Assembly: GCF_009789575.1 (NCBI RefSeq)
Contig: NZ_CP046908.1
Coordinates: 2,933,501-2,997,500, forward strand
Source of the DNA: Stappia indica
GTDB taxonomy: Bacteria > Pseudomonadota > Alphaproteobacteria > Rhizobiales > Stappiaceae
Direction: 5' to 3'
Length of the DNA: 64,000 nucleotides
Below the pieces are notes generated by a model. It was not told where the DNA came from. It searched no databases and saw only the letters and a program-made list of their open reading frames with translations. Each line of letters begins with the position of its first letter. The first letter of the stretch is position 1. This document shows positions 29,147-37,956 of this stretch, in pieces. A program made the position numbers and the translations under genes.

Positions 29147-30748
29147 TTACGAGCCCGGCCCCATCAGCCGGTCGATCGGCACATAGTCGTCGGAGAGCAC
29201 CGGCGGATCGATGCGGGCAACGAGCCCGTCGATCCGCTCCGCCGGCATGCGCGCGAGAATGCGGCTTGCCGCCCCGTCCGCGACCGGCGGCAGCACGAAG
29301 CGGGCCTGAGGCGTCGGCATGCGCCCGGCGATCAGCACGAAGGTGGTGCGCCCGCCGGCGGTGAAGTCCTCCGCCTCGACCCAGACCTCGACCACCGGAA
29401 AGGCGGTGCGCAGGGTGCGCACCGTGGCGGCCAGCGCCTGCAGCCGGTCCATGTGGTCAATGAGGTTCATCGCGTAATGGCCGTTCGGCGCAAGGCTTGA
29501 GGCGATCTCTGCGTAGAATTCGCGGGTCACCAGATGCGCCGGAACGGCGATGTCGGTGAAGGCATCGCCGACGATCACCTGGAAGCCGCCGAGCGAGGCG
29601 AGGCGGGCCCTGGCATCGGCATGGACGACGGTGAAGCGCGACGGGTCGACGTCGAAGTCGCGCGCGGCCATCCGCGTCACCTGCGGATCGATCTCCGCGA
29701 CGACGAGGCCGGGGCGGGCGCCGTCCCGCGTCCAGGCGCGCGGCAGCGTCAGCGAGCCGCCGCCGATGAAATAGGCCTGCTCGGGCGCATCGCCGAGCCG
29801 GGCGCGGGTCACCGCGTCGATGATCGCCGCATAGGGCATTTCCAGCCGCGCCGGATCGCCGAGCACGTTGATGCCGTGGCCGAGATGATCGAGCACCATC
29901 AGCCGGGTCGGTGCGCCGAAATCCTCCGACACATCCAGCGAGCGGATGCAGTAGTAGCGGCTTTCGATGTCGCAGATCTTTTGCGGCAGGAAGGGGCCGG
30001 CGGCGGTGGCGAAAAGCGCAAGGACCGTGATGCCGGCTGCGGCCGAAAGCGAAGCGCCGTCCGCATCGCGCGGCACCCGGCGGGCCATCCACAGGCAGCA
30101 CAGGGCGAACAGCGTGTAGGCGGCGGCAACCGTGATCAGCGTGCGGGCGGTGCCGAGCCAGGAGATGAAGAGATAGCCGGCGGCCAGCGTGCCGGCGATG
30201 GCGCCGATGGCCGAGACCGCATGCAGGGCGCCGAGCGCCCGGCCGCTGCGGACCCGGTCCTCGATGGCAAGCCGCGCCAGGATCGGCGAAGGGATGCCGG
30301 CGGCGAAGGACGGCAGGAAGAACAGCAGCATCGCCAGCGCGACGATGCCGGCGACCGGATCGGTCAGGCTGGAGAGCACCGGGCCAGAGACCCAGCGCAG
30401 CAGCGGCAGGGCGGCGATGGTGGTGATCGCCCCGAGTGCGCCGGAGACGGCGAGCCACATGAGGCCGGTGCGCGCCGGGCGGTCGGCGACGAGGCCGCCG
30501 GCCCAGTGCCCGGCGGAAAAGCCGGCCAGCACCACGGCGATCACCGCCGTCCAGGTGTAGAGCGACATGCCGACATAGGGCGCCAGCATCCGTCCCGCGA
30601 CGATCTCGACGACGAGGCCGGCGGCCGCCACCACGAATTGCGCGGCGAGCAGGAACCAGAACGGCGCGGGCGTCGCGCTGGCAAGGGAAGCGGAAGCCGG
30701 GCGGGGTGCTTCGGCGTGGTCGGGCGGGGGCAGGACGGCGTCTGTCAT
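29147..30748 (-). CDS. Membrane-bound spermidine synthase-like protein
   Basis: 533 aa. The N-terminal half (about residues 30-260) has seven or so hydrophobic helices beginning FWFLLAAQFVVAAAGLVVEI. The C-terminal half is a Rossmann methyltransferase-like aminopropyltransferase domain with FIGGGSLTLPRAW near 325, VAEIDPQVT near 350 and VIVGDAFTDIAVP near 395. Family members are annotated as fused-MFS/spermidine synthases. Their substrates are not established, and true polyamine synthesis should not be assumed. A plausible promoter (TTGCCG, 16-base spacer, TAAGTT on the minus strand) lies directly upstream of the start. Confidence 0.8.
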   Translation of the reverse strand: MTDAVLPPPDHAEAPRPASASLASATPAPFWFLLAAQFVVAAAGLVVEIVAGRMLAPYVGMSLYTWTAVIAVVLAGFSAGHWAGGLVADRPARTGLMWLAVSGALGAITTIAALPLLRWVSGPVLSSLTDPVAGIVALAMLLFFLPSFAAGIPSPILARLAIEDRVRSGRALGALHAVSAIGAIAGTLAAGYLFISWLGTARTLITVAAAYTLFALCCLWMARRVPRDADGASLSAAAGITVLALFATAAGPFLPQKICDIESRYYCIRSLDVSEDFGAPTRLMVLDHLGHGINVLGDPARLEMPYAAIIDAVTRARLGDAPEQAYFIGGGSLTLPRAWTRDGARPGLVVAEIDPQVTRMAARDFDVDPSRFTVVHADARARLASLGGFQVIVGDAFTDIAVPAHLVTREFYAEIASSLAPNGHYAMNLIDHMDRLQALAATVRTLRTAFPVVEVWVEAEDFTAGGRTTFVLIAGRMPTPQARFVLPPVADGAASRILARMPAERIDGLVARIDPPVLSDDYVPIDRLMGPGS

Positions 30749-30792
30749 CCGGCAAACTTAGCCGCCCCGCGCCCGCCGGCAAAGCGGATCAT

Positions 30793-30825
30793 GAGGATAT
30801 CCTGATATTCGAAAGCGGATATCTC
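30793..30825. repeat. Imperfect inverted repeat GAGGATATC / GATATCTC
   Basis: Arms GAGGATATCC and GGATATCTC are separated by 14 bases, with one bulged base. The direct repeat AAAGCGGAT (30781-30789 and 30812-30820) is interleaved. It lies between the maiA stop and the candidate promoter of the spermidine-synthase-like gene, so it could be an operator for that gene or a weak terminator for maiA. Confidence 0.35.
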
Positions 30826-30845
30826 AGAAGCGGAGTGGCAGGTCG

Positions 30846-31493
30846 TCAGGCGGGCGCGCCGATGCGGTCCGGATGGGCGGCAGCGAAGGCCTCCAGCTCG
30901 TTGCAGGCCGCGTCGATGGCGACCAGCTTCGGCAGGGCGGCAAGGTCGACGCCCCAGCGGCGGGCATTGTACATCTGCGGCACCAGGCAGAGATCCGCCA
31001 GGGTCGGCGTGTCGCCGTGGCAGAAGCGGCCCGTGCGCGGGTCGTCCAGCATGCGCTCCAGCGCCGCCAGCCCCTTGCCGATATAGGTGCGCATCCAGGC
31101 GGCCTTGGCCTCGTCGCCGCCGCCGGTGATCTCGGCCACGTGATTGGCGACCGACAGGTTGCAGATCGGATGGATCTCCATGGCGATGGCATGAGAGAGG
31201 GCGCGGACCCGGTGACGGCCGGCGGCATCGGCCGGCATCAGGGTCGAGGCCGGCTGGTTGGTCTCGTGCAGGTACTCGACGATGGCGAGCGACTGGGTCA
31301 GCTCGTGCCCGTCGATCTCCAGCGTCGGCACGAGGCCTTGCGGGTTGCGGGCAAGGTTTTCCGCTGCCCGGTGGGCGCCGGTGAGCAGGTTCACCGGCGC
31401 GGCCTCATAGGCGATGCCGAGCAGGTTGAGCGCGATGCGCACGCGGTAGCTTGCAGACGAACGCCAGTAGTCGTGAAGGACGGGTCGCGTCAC
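30846..31493 (-). CDS. maiA: Maleylacetoacetate isomerase / zeta-class glutathione S-transferase
   Basis: 215 aa from the GTG at 31493 with GGGAGAG upstream. The zeta-class signature SSASYRVRIALNLLG (residues 12-26, SSxSxRVR) and the thioredoxin-fold NPQGLVPTLEIDGHELTQSLAIVEYL are clear. The C-terminal helical domain has GDTPTLADLCLVPQ. Family activity: glutathione-dependent cis-trans isomerisation of maleylacetoacetate in tyrosine or gentisate breakdown. No homogentisate or fumarylacetoacetate genes are nearby. It is divergent from preT and shares the RutR-like operator at 31619, so a role linked to pyrimidine breakdown or detoxification is possible. Confidence 0.85.
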   Translation of the reverse strand: MTRPVLHDYWRSSASYRVRIALNLLGIAYEAAPVNLLTGAHRAAENLARNPQGLVPTLEIDGHELTQSLAIVEYLHETNQPASTLMPADAAGRHRVRALSHAIAMEIHPICNLSVANHVAEITGGGDEAKAAWMRTYIGKGLAALERMLDDPRTGRFCHGDTPTLADLCLVPQMYNARRWGVDLAALPKLVAIDAACNELEAFAAAHPDRIGAPA

Positions 31494-31831
31494 CGATCTC
31501 TCTCCCGTTGAATGTCCCTGTGCCGCCTCGCGGCCTGTGTCGCACCGCATATCGCATGCCCGTCGCCGGGGGCCAAGCGCCGCGTCGGAAAGCCGGCTTT
31601 CGGGTTGCCACAAAAAATTTGACTATTTGGTCAAAATTCGGCCCAATGAGTGCCGGACGCGCTCCCGCCGAACGAGGCGCGCGCCAAGCAAATCGCCAGA
31701 GCCGACGCAGGCCGATAGCGGGATCCCCTTCCGGTCCCGGTCCGACGACAGAAACGGATCGCCTGCGTTCCAGAGGAGAACATCGACGCCGGAGCCCGCG
31801 CCCGCGGCCCGGTGCAATCGGAGGTGCAGCC
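31494..31831. other. Divergent maiA-preT control region
   Basis: 338 bases without a gene. It holds the RutR-type operator at 31619-31634 in a local AT-rich stretch. The TTGAC of each half-site could double as a -35 for either direction, but no good -10 is visible. The right end has the GGAGGTGCAG ribosome site of preT. Confidence 0.6.
31619..31634. promoter_or_regulatory. RutR-type operator between maiA and preT
   Basis: TTGACTATTTGGTCAA matches 15 of 16 positions of the known RutR palindrome TTGACCA-NN-TGGTCAA (N positions counted as matches). It is embedded in an A/T flank that extends the dyad. Established: RutR binds this consensus in E. coli and is released by uracil or thymine. Use here is inferred from the two RutR-like genes at 36437-37865. 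Confidence 0.75.
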
Positions 31832-33187
31832 ATGGCTGATGCACTCGTGAACCCCGACATCCGTGCGGGGCGACTGACGGCCGACGACTATCTGGAGAAT
31901 TTCGAGGACCTGCATCCCCCGCTCGGCGTCCATGAGGCGCGGGTCGAGGCGGATCGCTGCTATTTCTGCTACGACGCGCCCTGCACGATCGCCTGTCCGA
32001 CATCCATCGACATCCCGAAGTTCATCCGCCAGATCGCCACCGGCAATCCGCTCGGCTCGGCCAAGACGATCTTCGAGCAGAACATCCTCGGCGGCATGTG
32101 CGCCCGCGTCTGCCCGACCGAGACCCTGTGCGAGGAGGCCTGCGTGCGCAACCTCGCCGAGGACCGCCCCGTCTCCATCGGCCTGCTGCAGCGCCATGCG
32201 ACCGACACGTTCCTGGCGCGCGATGCATCCCTGCCTTACGAGCGCGCAGCTCCCACCGGCAAGCGCGTTGCCGTCGTCGGCGGCGGCCCGGCCGGGCTCG
32301 CCTGTGCCCATGCGCTGGCGCGCGAGGGGCATGACGTGACGATCTTCGAGGCGCGGGCCAAGCTCGGCGGCCTCAACGAATACGGCATCGCCGCCTACAA
32401 GACGACGCATGGCTTTGCCCAGGCGGAGGTCGACTTCGTCCTGTCCATCGGCGGCATCACGGTGGAGTGCAACACCGCGCTCGGCCGCGACATCACGCTG
32501 CAAGGCCTGCGGCGCGACTTCGACGCGGTGTTCCTCGGCATGGGGCTCGGCGGCGTCAACGCGCTCAAGACCGAAGGCGAGGATCTGGCCGGCGTCATCG
32601 ACGCGGTCGCCTATATCGCCGAACTGCGCCAGGCGCAGGATCTCTCGGCCCTGCCGGTCGGCCGCAAGGTCGTGGTGATCGGCGGCGGCATGACCGCCAT
32701 CGACATCGCGGTGCAGATCAAGCGCCTCGGCGCGGAAGAGGTGACCATCGCCTATCGCCGCGACCGAGAGGCGATGAAGGCCAGCGCCTACGAGCAGGAG
32801 ATCGCCCTGACCAACGGGGTGGTGATCCGCGAGTGTCTGGCGCCGCGCCGGCTGATCGGCGAGGGCGGCCATGTGCGGGCCATCGAGCTGGAGCGGATGC
32901 TGCCCGACAGCGCCGGCCGGCTGACGGGAACCGGCGAGAGCGTGACGCTGGAAGCGGACCAGGTGTTCAAGGCGATCGGCCAGACCTTCGTGCCGGACGC
33001 GCTGGGCGGCGGCGAGGCGCTGGAGCTCGACGGCGGCCGGATCGGCGTCGATGCGGACCGCCGCACCTCGCTCGCCGACGTGTGGGCCGGCGGCGATTGC
33101 GTGGCCGGAGGCGAGGACCTGACGGTCGCGTCGGTCGAGGACGGCAAGATCGCCGCGGCCTCGATCCACGCGGCGCTGACCGCCTGA
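31832..33187 (+). CDS. preT: Dihydropyrimidine dehydrogenase, NAD(P)/FAD subunit PreT
   Basis: 451 aa, glutamate-synthase-small-chain-like electron-input subunit. The N-terminal cysteines CYFCYDAPCTIACP (near 46) and CARVCPTETLCEEAC (near 90) ligate Fe-S clusters. FAD binding is VAVVGGGPAGLACA near 147, and NAD(P) binding VVVIGGGMTAIDIAV near 280. C-terminal FAD contact is WAGGDCVAGGEDLTV. With PreA it reduces uracil and thymine to dihydro forms. Strong ribosome site GGAGGTGC. First gene of preT-preA, under the operator at 31619. Confidence 0.93.
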   Translation: MADALVNPDIRAGRLTADDYLENFEDLHPPLGVHEARVEADRCYFCYDAPCTIACPTSIDIPKFIRQIATGNPLGSAKTIFEQNILGGMCARVCPTETLCEEACVRNLAEDRPVSIGLLQRHATDTFLARDASLPYERAAPTGKRVAVVGGGPAGLACAHALAREGHDVTIFEARAKLGGLNEYGIAAYKTTHGFAQAEVDFVLSIGGITVECNTALGRDITLQGLRRDFDAVFLGMGLGGVNALKTEGEDLAGVIDAVAYIAELRQAQDLSALPVGRKVVVIGGGMTAIDIAVQIKRLGAEEVTIAYRRDREAMKASAYEQEIALTNGVVIRECLAPRRLIGEGGHVRAIELERMLPDSAGRLTGTGESVTLEADQVFKAIGQTFVPDALGGGEALELDGGRIGVDADRRTSLADVWAGGDCVAGGEDLTVASVEDGKIAAASIHAALTA

Positions 33188-33252
33188 GCGCGGCAGGTCC
33201 CTTTCGCACCCCTTGTCTTTCACCCCCGAACATCCGTGGGGAGGATTTTCAC

Positions 33253-34563
33253 ATGGCCGATCTTCGCACCAATTTTCTCGGCATCAAGTCGCCGAACCCG
33301 TTCTGGCTGGCCTCCGCGCCGCCGACCGACAAGGAATACAACGTCGTCCGCGCCTTCAAGGCGGGCTGGGGCGGCGTCGTCTGGAAGACGCTGGGCGAGG
33401 ACCCGGCGGTGGTCAATGTCAACGGCCCGCGCTACGGCGCGATCCACGGGCCGGACCGCTCGCTGTTCGGGTTCAACAATATCGAGCTGATCACCGACCG
33501 CCCGCTGGAGACGAACCTGCGCGAGATCAAGCAGGTCAAGCGCGACTGGCCGGACCGGGCGCTCGTCGTCTCGCTGATGGTGCCCTGCGAGGAGCAGAAC
33601 TGGATCGACATCCTGCGCCGCGTCGAGGAGACGGAAGCCGACGGCGTCGAGCTGAACTTCGGCTGTCCGCACGGCATGTCCGAGCGCGGCATGGGCTCGG
33701 CCGTCGGCCAGGTGCCCGAATACATCGAGATGGTGACGCGCTGGTGCAAGCAGCACACGCGCATGCCGGTGATCGTCAAGCTGACGCCGAACATCACCGA
33801 CATCCGCAACCCGGCCCGGGCCGCCCATGCGGGCGGGGCCGACGCTGTGTCGCTGATCAACACGATCAACTCCATCGTCTCGGTCGATCTCGACCAGATG
33901 GCCCCCTATCCGACCATCGACGGGCAGGGCGCGCATGGCGGCTATTGCGGCCCGGCGGTGAAGCCGATCGCCCTCAACATGGTCGCCGAGATCGCCCGCG
34001 ATCCGCAGACCCATGGCCTGCCGATTTCCGGCATCGGCGGCGTGACCACGTGGCGTGACGCGGCCGAGTTCATGGCGCTGGGTGCCGGCACGGTGCAGGT
34101 CTGCACCGCGGCGATGACCTACGGCTTCCGCATCGTCGAGGACCTGATCGACGGCCTGTCCGACTGGATGGACGAGAAGGGTTACACCTCGGTCGATGAG
34201 GTGGTCGGGCGGGCGGTGCCCAAGGTCACCGACTGGCAGCGGCTCAACCTCAACTATGTGGTCAAGGCGCGCATCGACCAGGATGCCTGCATCAAGTGCG
34301 GCCGCTGCCATATCGCCTGCGAGGACACCTCGCACCAGGCGATCACCGCGATGAAGGACGGCTTGCGCCACTTCGAGGTGATCGACGAGGAGTGCGTCGG
34401 CTGCAACCTGTGCGTCTCGGTCTGTCCGGTCGAGGACTGCATCACCATGGAGCAGATCACCGAGGGCTCGGACCCGCGCACCGGCAAGCCGATCAACCCG
34501 AACTATGCCAACTGGACGACCCATCCCAACAACCCGAACCGGGTGGCGGAAGCGGCAGAATGA
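33253..34563 (+). CDS. preA: Dihydropyrimidine dehydrogenase, catalytic subunit PreA
   Basis: 436 aa. A dihydroorotate-dehydrogenase-like FMN barrel (residues about 1-325) has the substrate loop ELNFGCPHGMSERGMG near 135-150 and ISGIGGVTTWRDA near 260. The C-terminus carries two ferredoxin motifs, CIKCGRCHIAC and CVGCNLCVSVCPV (about 352-405). This architecture is the split, bacterial form of mammalian DPD. 65 bases after preT and in the same operon. Confidence 0.95.
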   Translation: MADLRTNFLGIKSPNPFWLASAPPTDKEYNVVRAFKAGWGGVVWKTLGEDPAVVNVNGPRYGAIHGPDRSLFGFNNIELITDRPLETNLREIKQVKRDWPDRALVVSLMVPCEEQNWIDILRRVEETEADGVELNFGCPHGMSERGMGSAVGQVPEYIEMVTRWCKQHTRMPVIVKLTPNITDIRNPARAAHAGGADAVSLINTINSIVSVDLDQMAPYPTIDGQGAHGGYCGPAVKPIALNMVAEIARDPQTHGLPISGIGGVTTWRDAAEFMALGAGTVQVCTAAMTYGFRIVEDLIDGLSDWMDEKGYTSVDEVVGRAVPKVTDWQRLNLNYVVKARIDQDACIKCGRCHIACEDTSHQAITAMKDGLRHFEVIDEECVGCNLCVSVCPVEDCITMEQITEGSDPRTGKPINPNYANWTTHPNNPNRVAEAAE

Positions 34564-34588
34564 TGGCTTGTCGAATGCGGGCGGCACG

Positions 34589-35518
34589 GTGACCGCCGCT
34601 GCCGCCCCTTCGGAAAACGGCGAGACCGGGCGCGCCCACGTGGCGATGCTCGGTTTCGTCTTTCTCGTCTCGACCTCGTTTCCCCTCGGCCACGCGATCA
34701 CCCACGCGCTCGACCCGGCGGTGCTGACGGCGCTGCGCTTCTGCATCGCCGCGGCGATCTTCGCCGCCATCGCCACGGTCAAGCGGCAATGGGTGCTGCC
34801 GAAGCTGTCGCGGCTGCCGGTCTATCTGCTGATCGCGTTGTTGCTCGACATCTTCTTCGTGACGATGTTCGAGGCCTTGCGGCTGACCAGCGCGCTCAAT
34901 GCGGGGGCTGTCTTCACCCTGCTTCCCGCCTTTACCGCGCTTGCCGGCCTTGCGCTGCTCGGCCAGCGGATCTCGCGGCGGCAGGTGGTGTGTCTTGGCG
35001 TGGGGGCGGCGGGCGCGCTGCTGGTGCTGTTCGGCGACGATCTCACCCGGCTCGCCCGGCTGGAATTCGGCCCCGGTGAGCGCATCTATCTCTTCGGTGT
35101 TGCCGCCTATGCCTTCTATGCGCCCCTGATGCGGCTCCTCAATCGCGGCGAGCCGCTGGAGATCTTCAACTTCTGGATCCTGACCGCCGGGGCGGCGATG
35201 CTGCTGGTCTACGGCCGGGCGGAACTGGCGGCGACCGACTGGTCCTCGGTGTCGCCGCAGGTGCTGATCGGCATCGCCTATCTGGCGGTGTTTCCGACGG
35301 CGACCAGCTTCTTCTGCGCCACCTATGCCAGCCTGCGCCTGCCGGCGGGGCCGGTGATGGCCTACACCTACCTGCTGCCGTCCTTCGTGCTGCTGGAGAC
35401 GGTGGCGATCGGCGCGCCCTGGCCGGGCGCCTGGACGCTGGCCGGCGTCGCGGTGACGGCGGCCGCGACCTTCGTGCTGCAGCGCGACGGCCGCAATACG
35501 AAGCCGCGGGCCGCATGA
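34589..35518 (+). CDS. DMT-superfamily (EamA) transporter
   Basis: 309 aa from the GTG at 34589, with about ten hydrophobic helices in two EamA repeats (FLVSTSFPLGHAITHALDP at the start of repeat one, EIFNFWILTAGAAMLLVYG within repeat two). The start is not certain: upstream TTG codons exist in frame. It follows preA by 25 bases and is probably co-transcribed, suggesting export of a pathway metabolite, but the substrate is unknown. Confidence 0.8.
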   Translation: MTAAAAPSENGETGRAHVAMLGFVFLVSTSFPLGHAITHALDPAVLTALRFCIAAAIFAAIATVKRQWVLPKLSRLPVYLLIALLLDIFFVTMFEALRLTSALNAGAVFTLLPAFTALAGLALLGQRISRRQVVCLGVGAAGALLVLFGDDLTRLARLEFGPGERIYLFGVAAYAFYAPLMRLLNRGEPLEIFNFWILTAGAAMLLVYGRAELAATDWSSVSPQVLIGIAYLAVFPTATSFFCATYASLRLPAGPVMAYTYLLPSFVLLETVAIGAPWPGAWTLAGVAVTAAATFVLQRDGRNTKPRAA

Positions 35519-35540
35519 GCCGCTGCTTTTTTCGCCGGTG

Positions 35541-36356
35541 CTACCTGGTCAACTCGGTCGCGAAATGGGCGATGGTCCGGCGATAGACCTCGGCCCGGTT
35601 CCAGTCGCGCAGCACGCCGTAATTGCTGGTGCCGGGCGACCAGTCGCCGCCCTTGCTCCAGCCGTGCTGGCGCAGGAAATTGGCGGTGGAGGCGAAGACG
35701 TCCGCCGGGCTGCGGATCAGGTTCGGCCGGCCGTCGCCGTCGAAATCGACCGCGAAGCGCTCGTAGCTGGAGGCGAGGAACTGGGTCTGGCCGATCTCGC
35801 CGGCCCAGGCGCCCTTCATCTCGGAAATCCGCATCTGGCCGCGGTCTGCGATGCGCAGCGCGCTCATCAACTCGTTGGTAAAGAAGGCCGAGCGGCGGCA
35901 ATCATAGGCAAGCGCGGAGAGCGACGAGAAGATCGGGATGTCGCCCATGAAGCCGCCGAAGCCGGATTCCAGCCCCCAGATCGAGACGATGACCTCCTTC
36001 GGCACGCCGTATTTGCGCTCCACCCGGTCGAGCACCACCGCATGCTGCTTCATGCGGCGCTTGCCGATGGCGATGGTCGAGGGCGGGGCGCGGCGGGCCA
36101 GGAACTGCTCGAAGGAGAGCTTGAAGGATTTCTGGTTGCGGTCGAGACGGATGACCTTGCTGTTGTAGGTCATGCCGCCGAGCGCGGCCTCCACCGTGCG
36201 GCTGGAAACGCCGGAGGCCACCGCCTCCCGCTTGAAGCTGGCGAGCCAGGCCGGGAAGCCGGCGGCGTTGTTGCCGCATTTCGCGGCCATTGCCGGTCCG
36301 GCCAGCGTGAGCGGGGCGGAAAGCAGAAGGGCGGCGACGACGAGGGCCTTGCGCAT
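35541..36356 (-). CDS. MltB-type lytic murein transglycosylase (GH103)
   Basis: 271 aa from the ATG at 36356, which begins a Sec signal peptide (RKALVVAALLLSAPLTLAGPAMA). Catalytic Glu is in SIWGLESGFGGFMGD. The GQTQFLASSYERFAVDFDGDGRPNL segment and SKGGDWSPGTSNYGVLRDWNRAEVY are GH103 hallmarks. The peptidoglycan-binding C-terminal domain found in longer members is absent. It cleaves glycan strands in the periplasm. It sits inside the pyrimidine locus without an evident functional tie. Confidence 0.92.
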   Translation of the reverse strand: MRKALVVAALLLSAPLTLAGPAMAAKCGNNAAGFPAWLASFKREAVASGVSSRTVEAALGGMTYNSKVIRLDRNQKSFKLSFEQFLARRAPPSTIAIGKRRMKQHAVVLDRVERKYGVPKEVIVSIWGLESGFGGFMGDIPIFSSLSALAYDCRRSAFFTNELMSALRIADRGQMRISEMKGAWAGEIGQTQFLASSYERFAVDFDGDGRPNLIRSPADVFASTANFLRQHGWSKGGDWSPGTSNYGVLRDWNRAEVYRRTIAHFATELTR

Positions 36357-36436
36357 GCGGTCTCCCGTTCGAGGGTCAGGCGGGGACGGTGAACACGTCC
36401 CTTGCAAAAAGCAGGATACAGGCGGCAAGGGCAAGA

Positions 36437-37117
36437 TCAAGGCGAACCGGGACGCGGCAGCAGGCCGGCGAAGATAAGATCGGTGAGCGCCTGCAACGCC
36501 TGGCGGCGGAAGGCCTCGTCGTGGATGCCGCTGCCGGTGATCGCCTCGATCTGCGGGGCGAAGTCGGCATAGGTCTGCGTCGTCGCCCAGATCAGGAAGA
36601 TGAGGTGGGTGGGATCGACCGGGCGGATGCGCCCGCTCTCGGCCCAGTGGCGCAGCACCTGCGACTTCTCCTCCACCAGCGCTTTCAGCGGGCCTTCCAG
36701 GACGTCGCGCATCATCGGCGCGCCCTGCAGCATCTCGTTGGCGAAGAGGCGCGAGGCCTGCGGATAGTCGGCGGAAAAGCGCAGCTTCTGCTCGATATAG
36801 GCGGTGAGCTCGGTGCGCGGGTCGCCTTCGGGATCGAGTGTGCGCAACGGCGCCAGCCAGCGGTCGAGCAGGTCGGCCAGCACCGCCTTGTAGATCTCCG
36901 ACTTGGAGCCGAAATAGTAGAGCAGGTTCGACTTCGACATGCCCGCGTCCTCGGCGATCTGGTCGACGCGGGCGCCGCGATAGCCGAAGCGCGAGAAGGT
37001 GCCGAGCGCGGCCTCCAGGATGCGGGCGCGGTTGCGCTCCTGGATGCGCGTGCGCGGAGCGCCGTCGCCCTCGGGCCCAAGGCCTCCCGCATCTGCCCGT
37101 GTCGGGCCTGCCTCCAT
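36437..37117 (-). CDS. RutR-like TetR-family regulator (paralogue A)
   Basis: 226 aa from the ATG at 37117 (MEAGPTRADAGG) with an AGGGA ribosome site, 31 bases after the preceding regulator's stop. HTH is near residues 50-70 (GARVDQIAEDAGMSKSNLLY). The C-terminal ligand domain contains LIFLIWATTQTYADFAPQIE, matching the IWATTQ-YADF motif of its neighbour and of RutR. It may sense a pyrimidine or a downstream product. Confidence 0.82.
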   Translation of the reverse strand: MEAGPTRADAGGLGPEGDGAPRTRIQERNRARILEAALGTFSRFGYRGARVDQIAEDAGMSKSNLLYYFGSKSEIYKAVLADLLDRWLAPLRTLDPEGDPRTELTAYIEQKLRFSADYPQASRLFANEMLQGAPMMRDVLEGPLKALVEEKSQVLRHWAESGRIRPVDPTHLIFLIWATTQTYADFAPQIEAITGSGIHDEAFRRQALQALTDLIFAGLLPRPGSP

Positions 37118-37148
37118 CTGCTTTCCGTCCCTGTTTGGTGCCGCGTGC

Positions 37149-37865
37149 TCAGGCCGCGCCGTTGCGGGCGCCAGCATCGCGCGGTGTGTCGCCGGCGGCA
37201 AGCCCGGCCGGGGGAACCGCGCCGATGCCGGCCAGGATAATGCCGGTCACCGTGCGCTTGGCGTCCTCGAACTGGGCGTCGGACAGGGGCACGCCGCCGT
37301 TCAGCGTGTCGATCTGGTGGTTGAAGTCGGCATAGTGCTGGGTGGTCGCCCAGATCATGTACAGAAGATATTGCGGATCGACAGGCGCGATCCGGCCGCT
37401 GGCGATCCAGCGCCGGATGGCGGCGACCCGCGAGGCGGTCCACTCGGTCAGCGTCGTCTCCAGATAGTCCTGGATCACCGGCGCCTTGTGCAGGATCTCG
37501 TTGGCCCAGACCTTGGAGCCCATCGGGTGGGCGCGCGAGACGTCCATCTTCTTGGAGATGTAGGCGGTCAGCGCCTCGACCGGATCGTCGCTCTCGTCGA
37601 AGGAGTTCGCCGCCTCCAGCCAGATGTTGAAGATGTGCTCGACCACCCGCCGGTAGAGCGCTTCCTTGGTCGGGAAATAGTAGTGCAGGTTGGCCTTGGG
37701 GATGCCTGCGCGGTCGGCGATCATGCCGGTGGTCGCGCCGCGAAAGCCGCTTTCGGCAAAGACCTCCTCGGCCGCCTTGAGGATGACGCGCTCGTTCTCC
37801 GCCCGGATGGCGCTCTTCTGCGTCCTGTCCTGTGTTCTCTCTTGCGTTCTATCCGTGCCGCTCAT
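37149..37865 (-). CDS. rutR: RutR-like TetR-family regulator (paralogue B), probable pyrimidine sensor
   Basis: 238 aa from the ATG at 37865 (MSGTDRTQERTQ), with GGGAGAG upstream. HTH near residues 45-70 (GATTGMIADRAGIPKANLHYYF). The RutR/YcdC C-terminal signature YMIWATTQHYADFNHQIDTL is nearly identical to known RutR proteins. Divergent from the dehydrogenase gene across 400 bases containing two RutR-type operators, so autoregulation and control of the catabolic genes are likely. Followed by paralogue A in the same direction. Confidence 0.85.
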   Translation of the reverse strand: MSGTDRTQERTQDRTQKSAIRAENERVILKAAEEVFAESGFRGATTGMIADRAGIPKANLHYYFPTKEALYRRVVEHIFNIWLEAANSFDESDDPVEALTAYISKKMDVSRAHPMGSKVWANEILHKAPVIQDYLETTLTEWTASRVAAIRRWIASGRIAPVDPQYLLYMIWATTQHYADFNHQIDTLNGGVPLSDAQFEDAKRTVTGIILAGIGAVPPAGLAAGDTPRDAGARNGAA

Positions 37866-37923
37866 CTCTCCCGGCCGTCCGCTGCGGTGAGTGCCTGTTC
37901 GGCAGGCGGGCCAAAAATTGACC

Positions 37924-37939
37924 TTGACCGGATGGTCAA
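37924..37939. promoter_or_regulatory. RutR-type operator 1 upstream of rutR/mmsA
   Basis: TTGACCGGATGGTCAA, a 15/16 match to TTGACCA-NN-TGGTCAA, preceded by an in-phase extra TTGACC. Confidence 0.75.
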
Positions 37940-37956
37940 GCCTTCCTACGCTCGAT

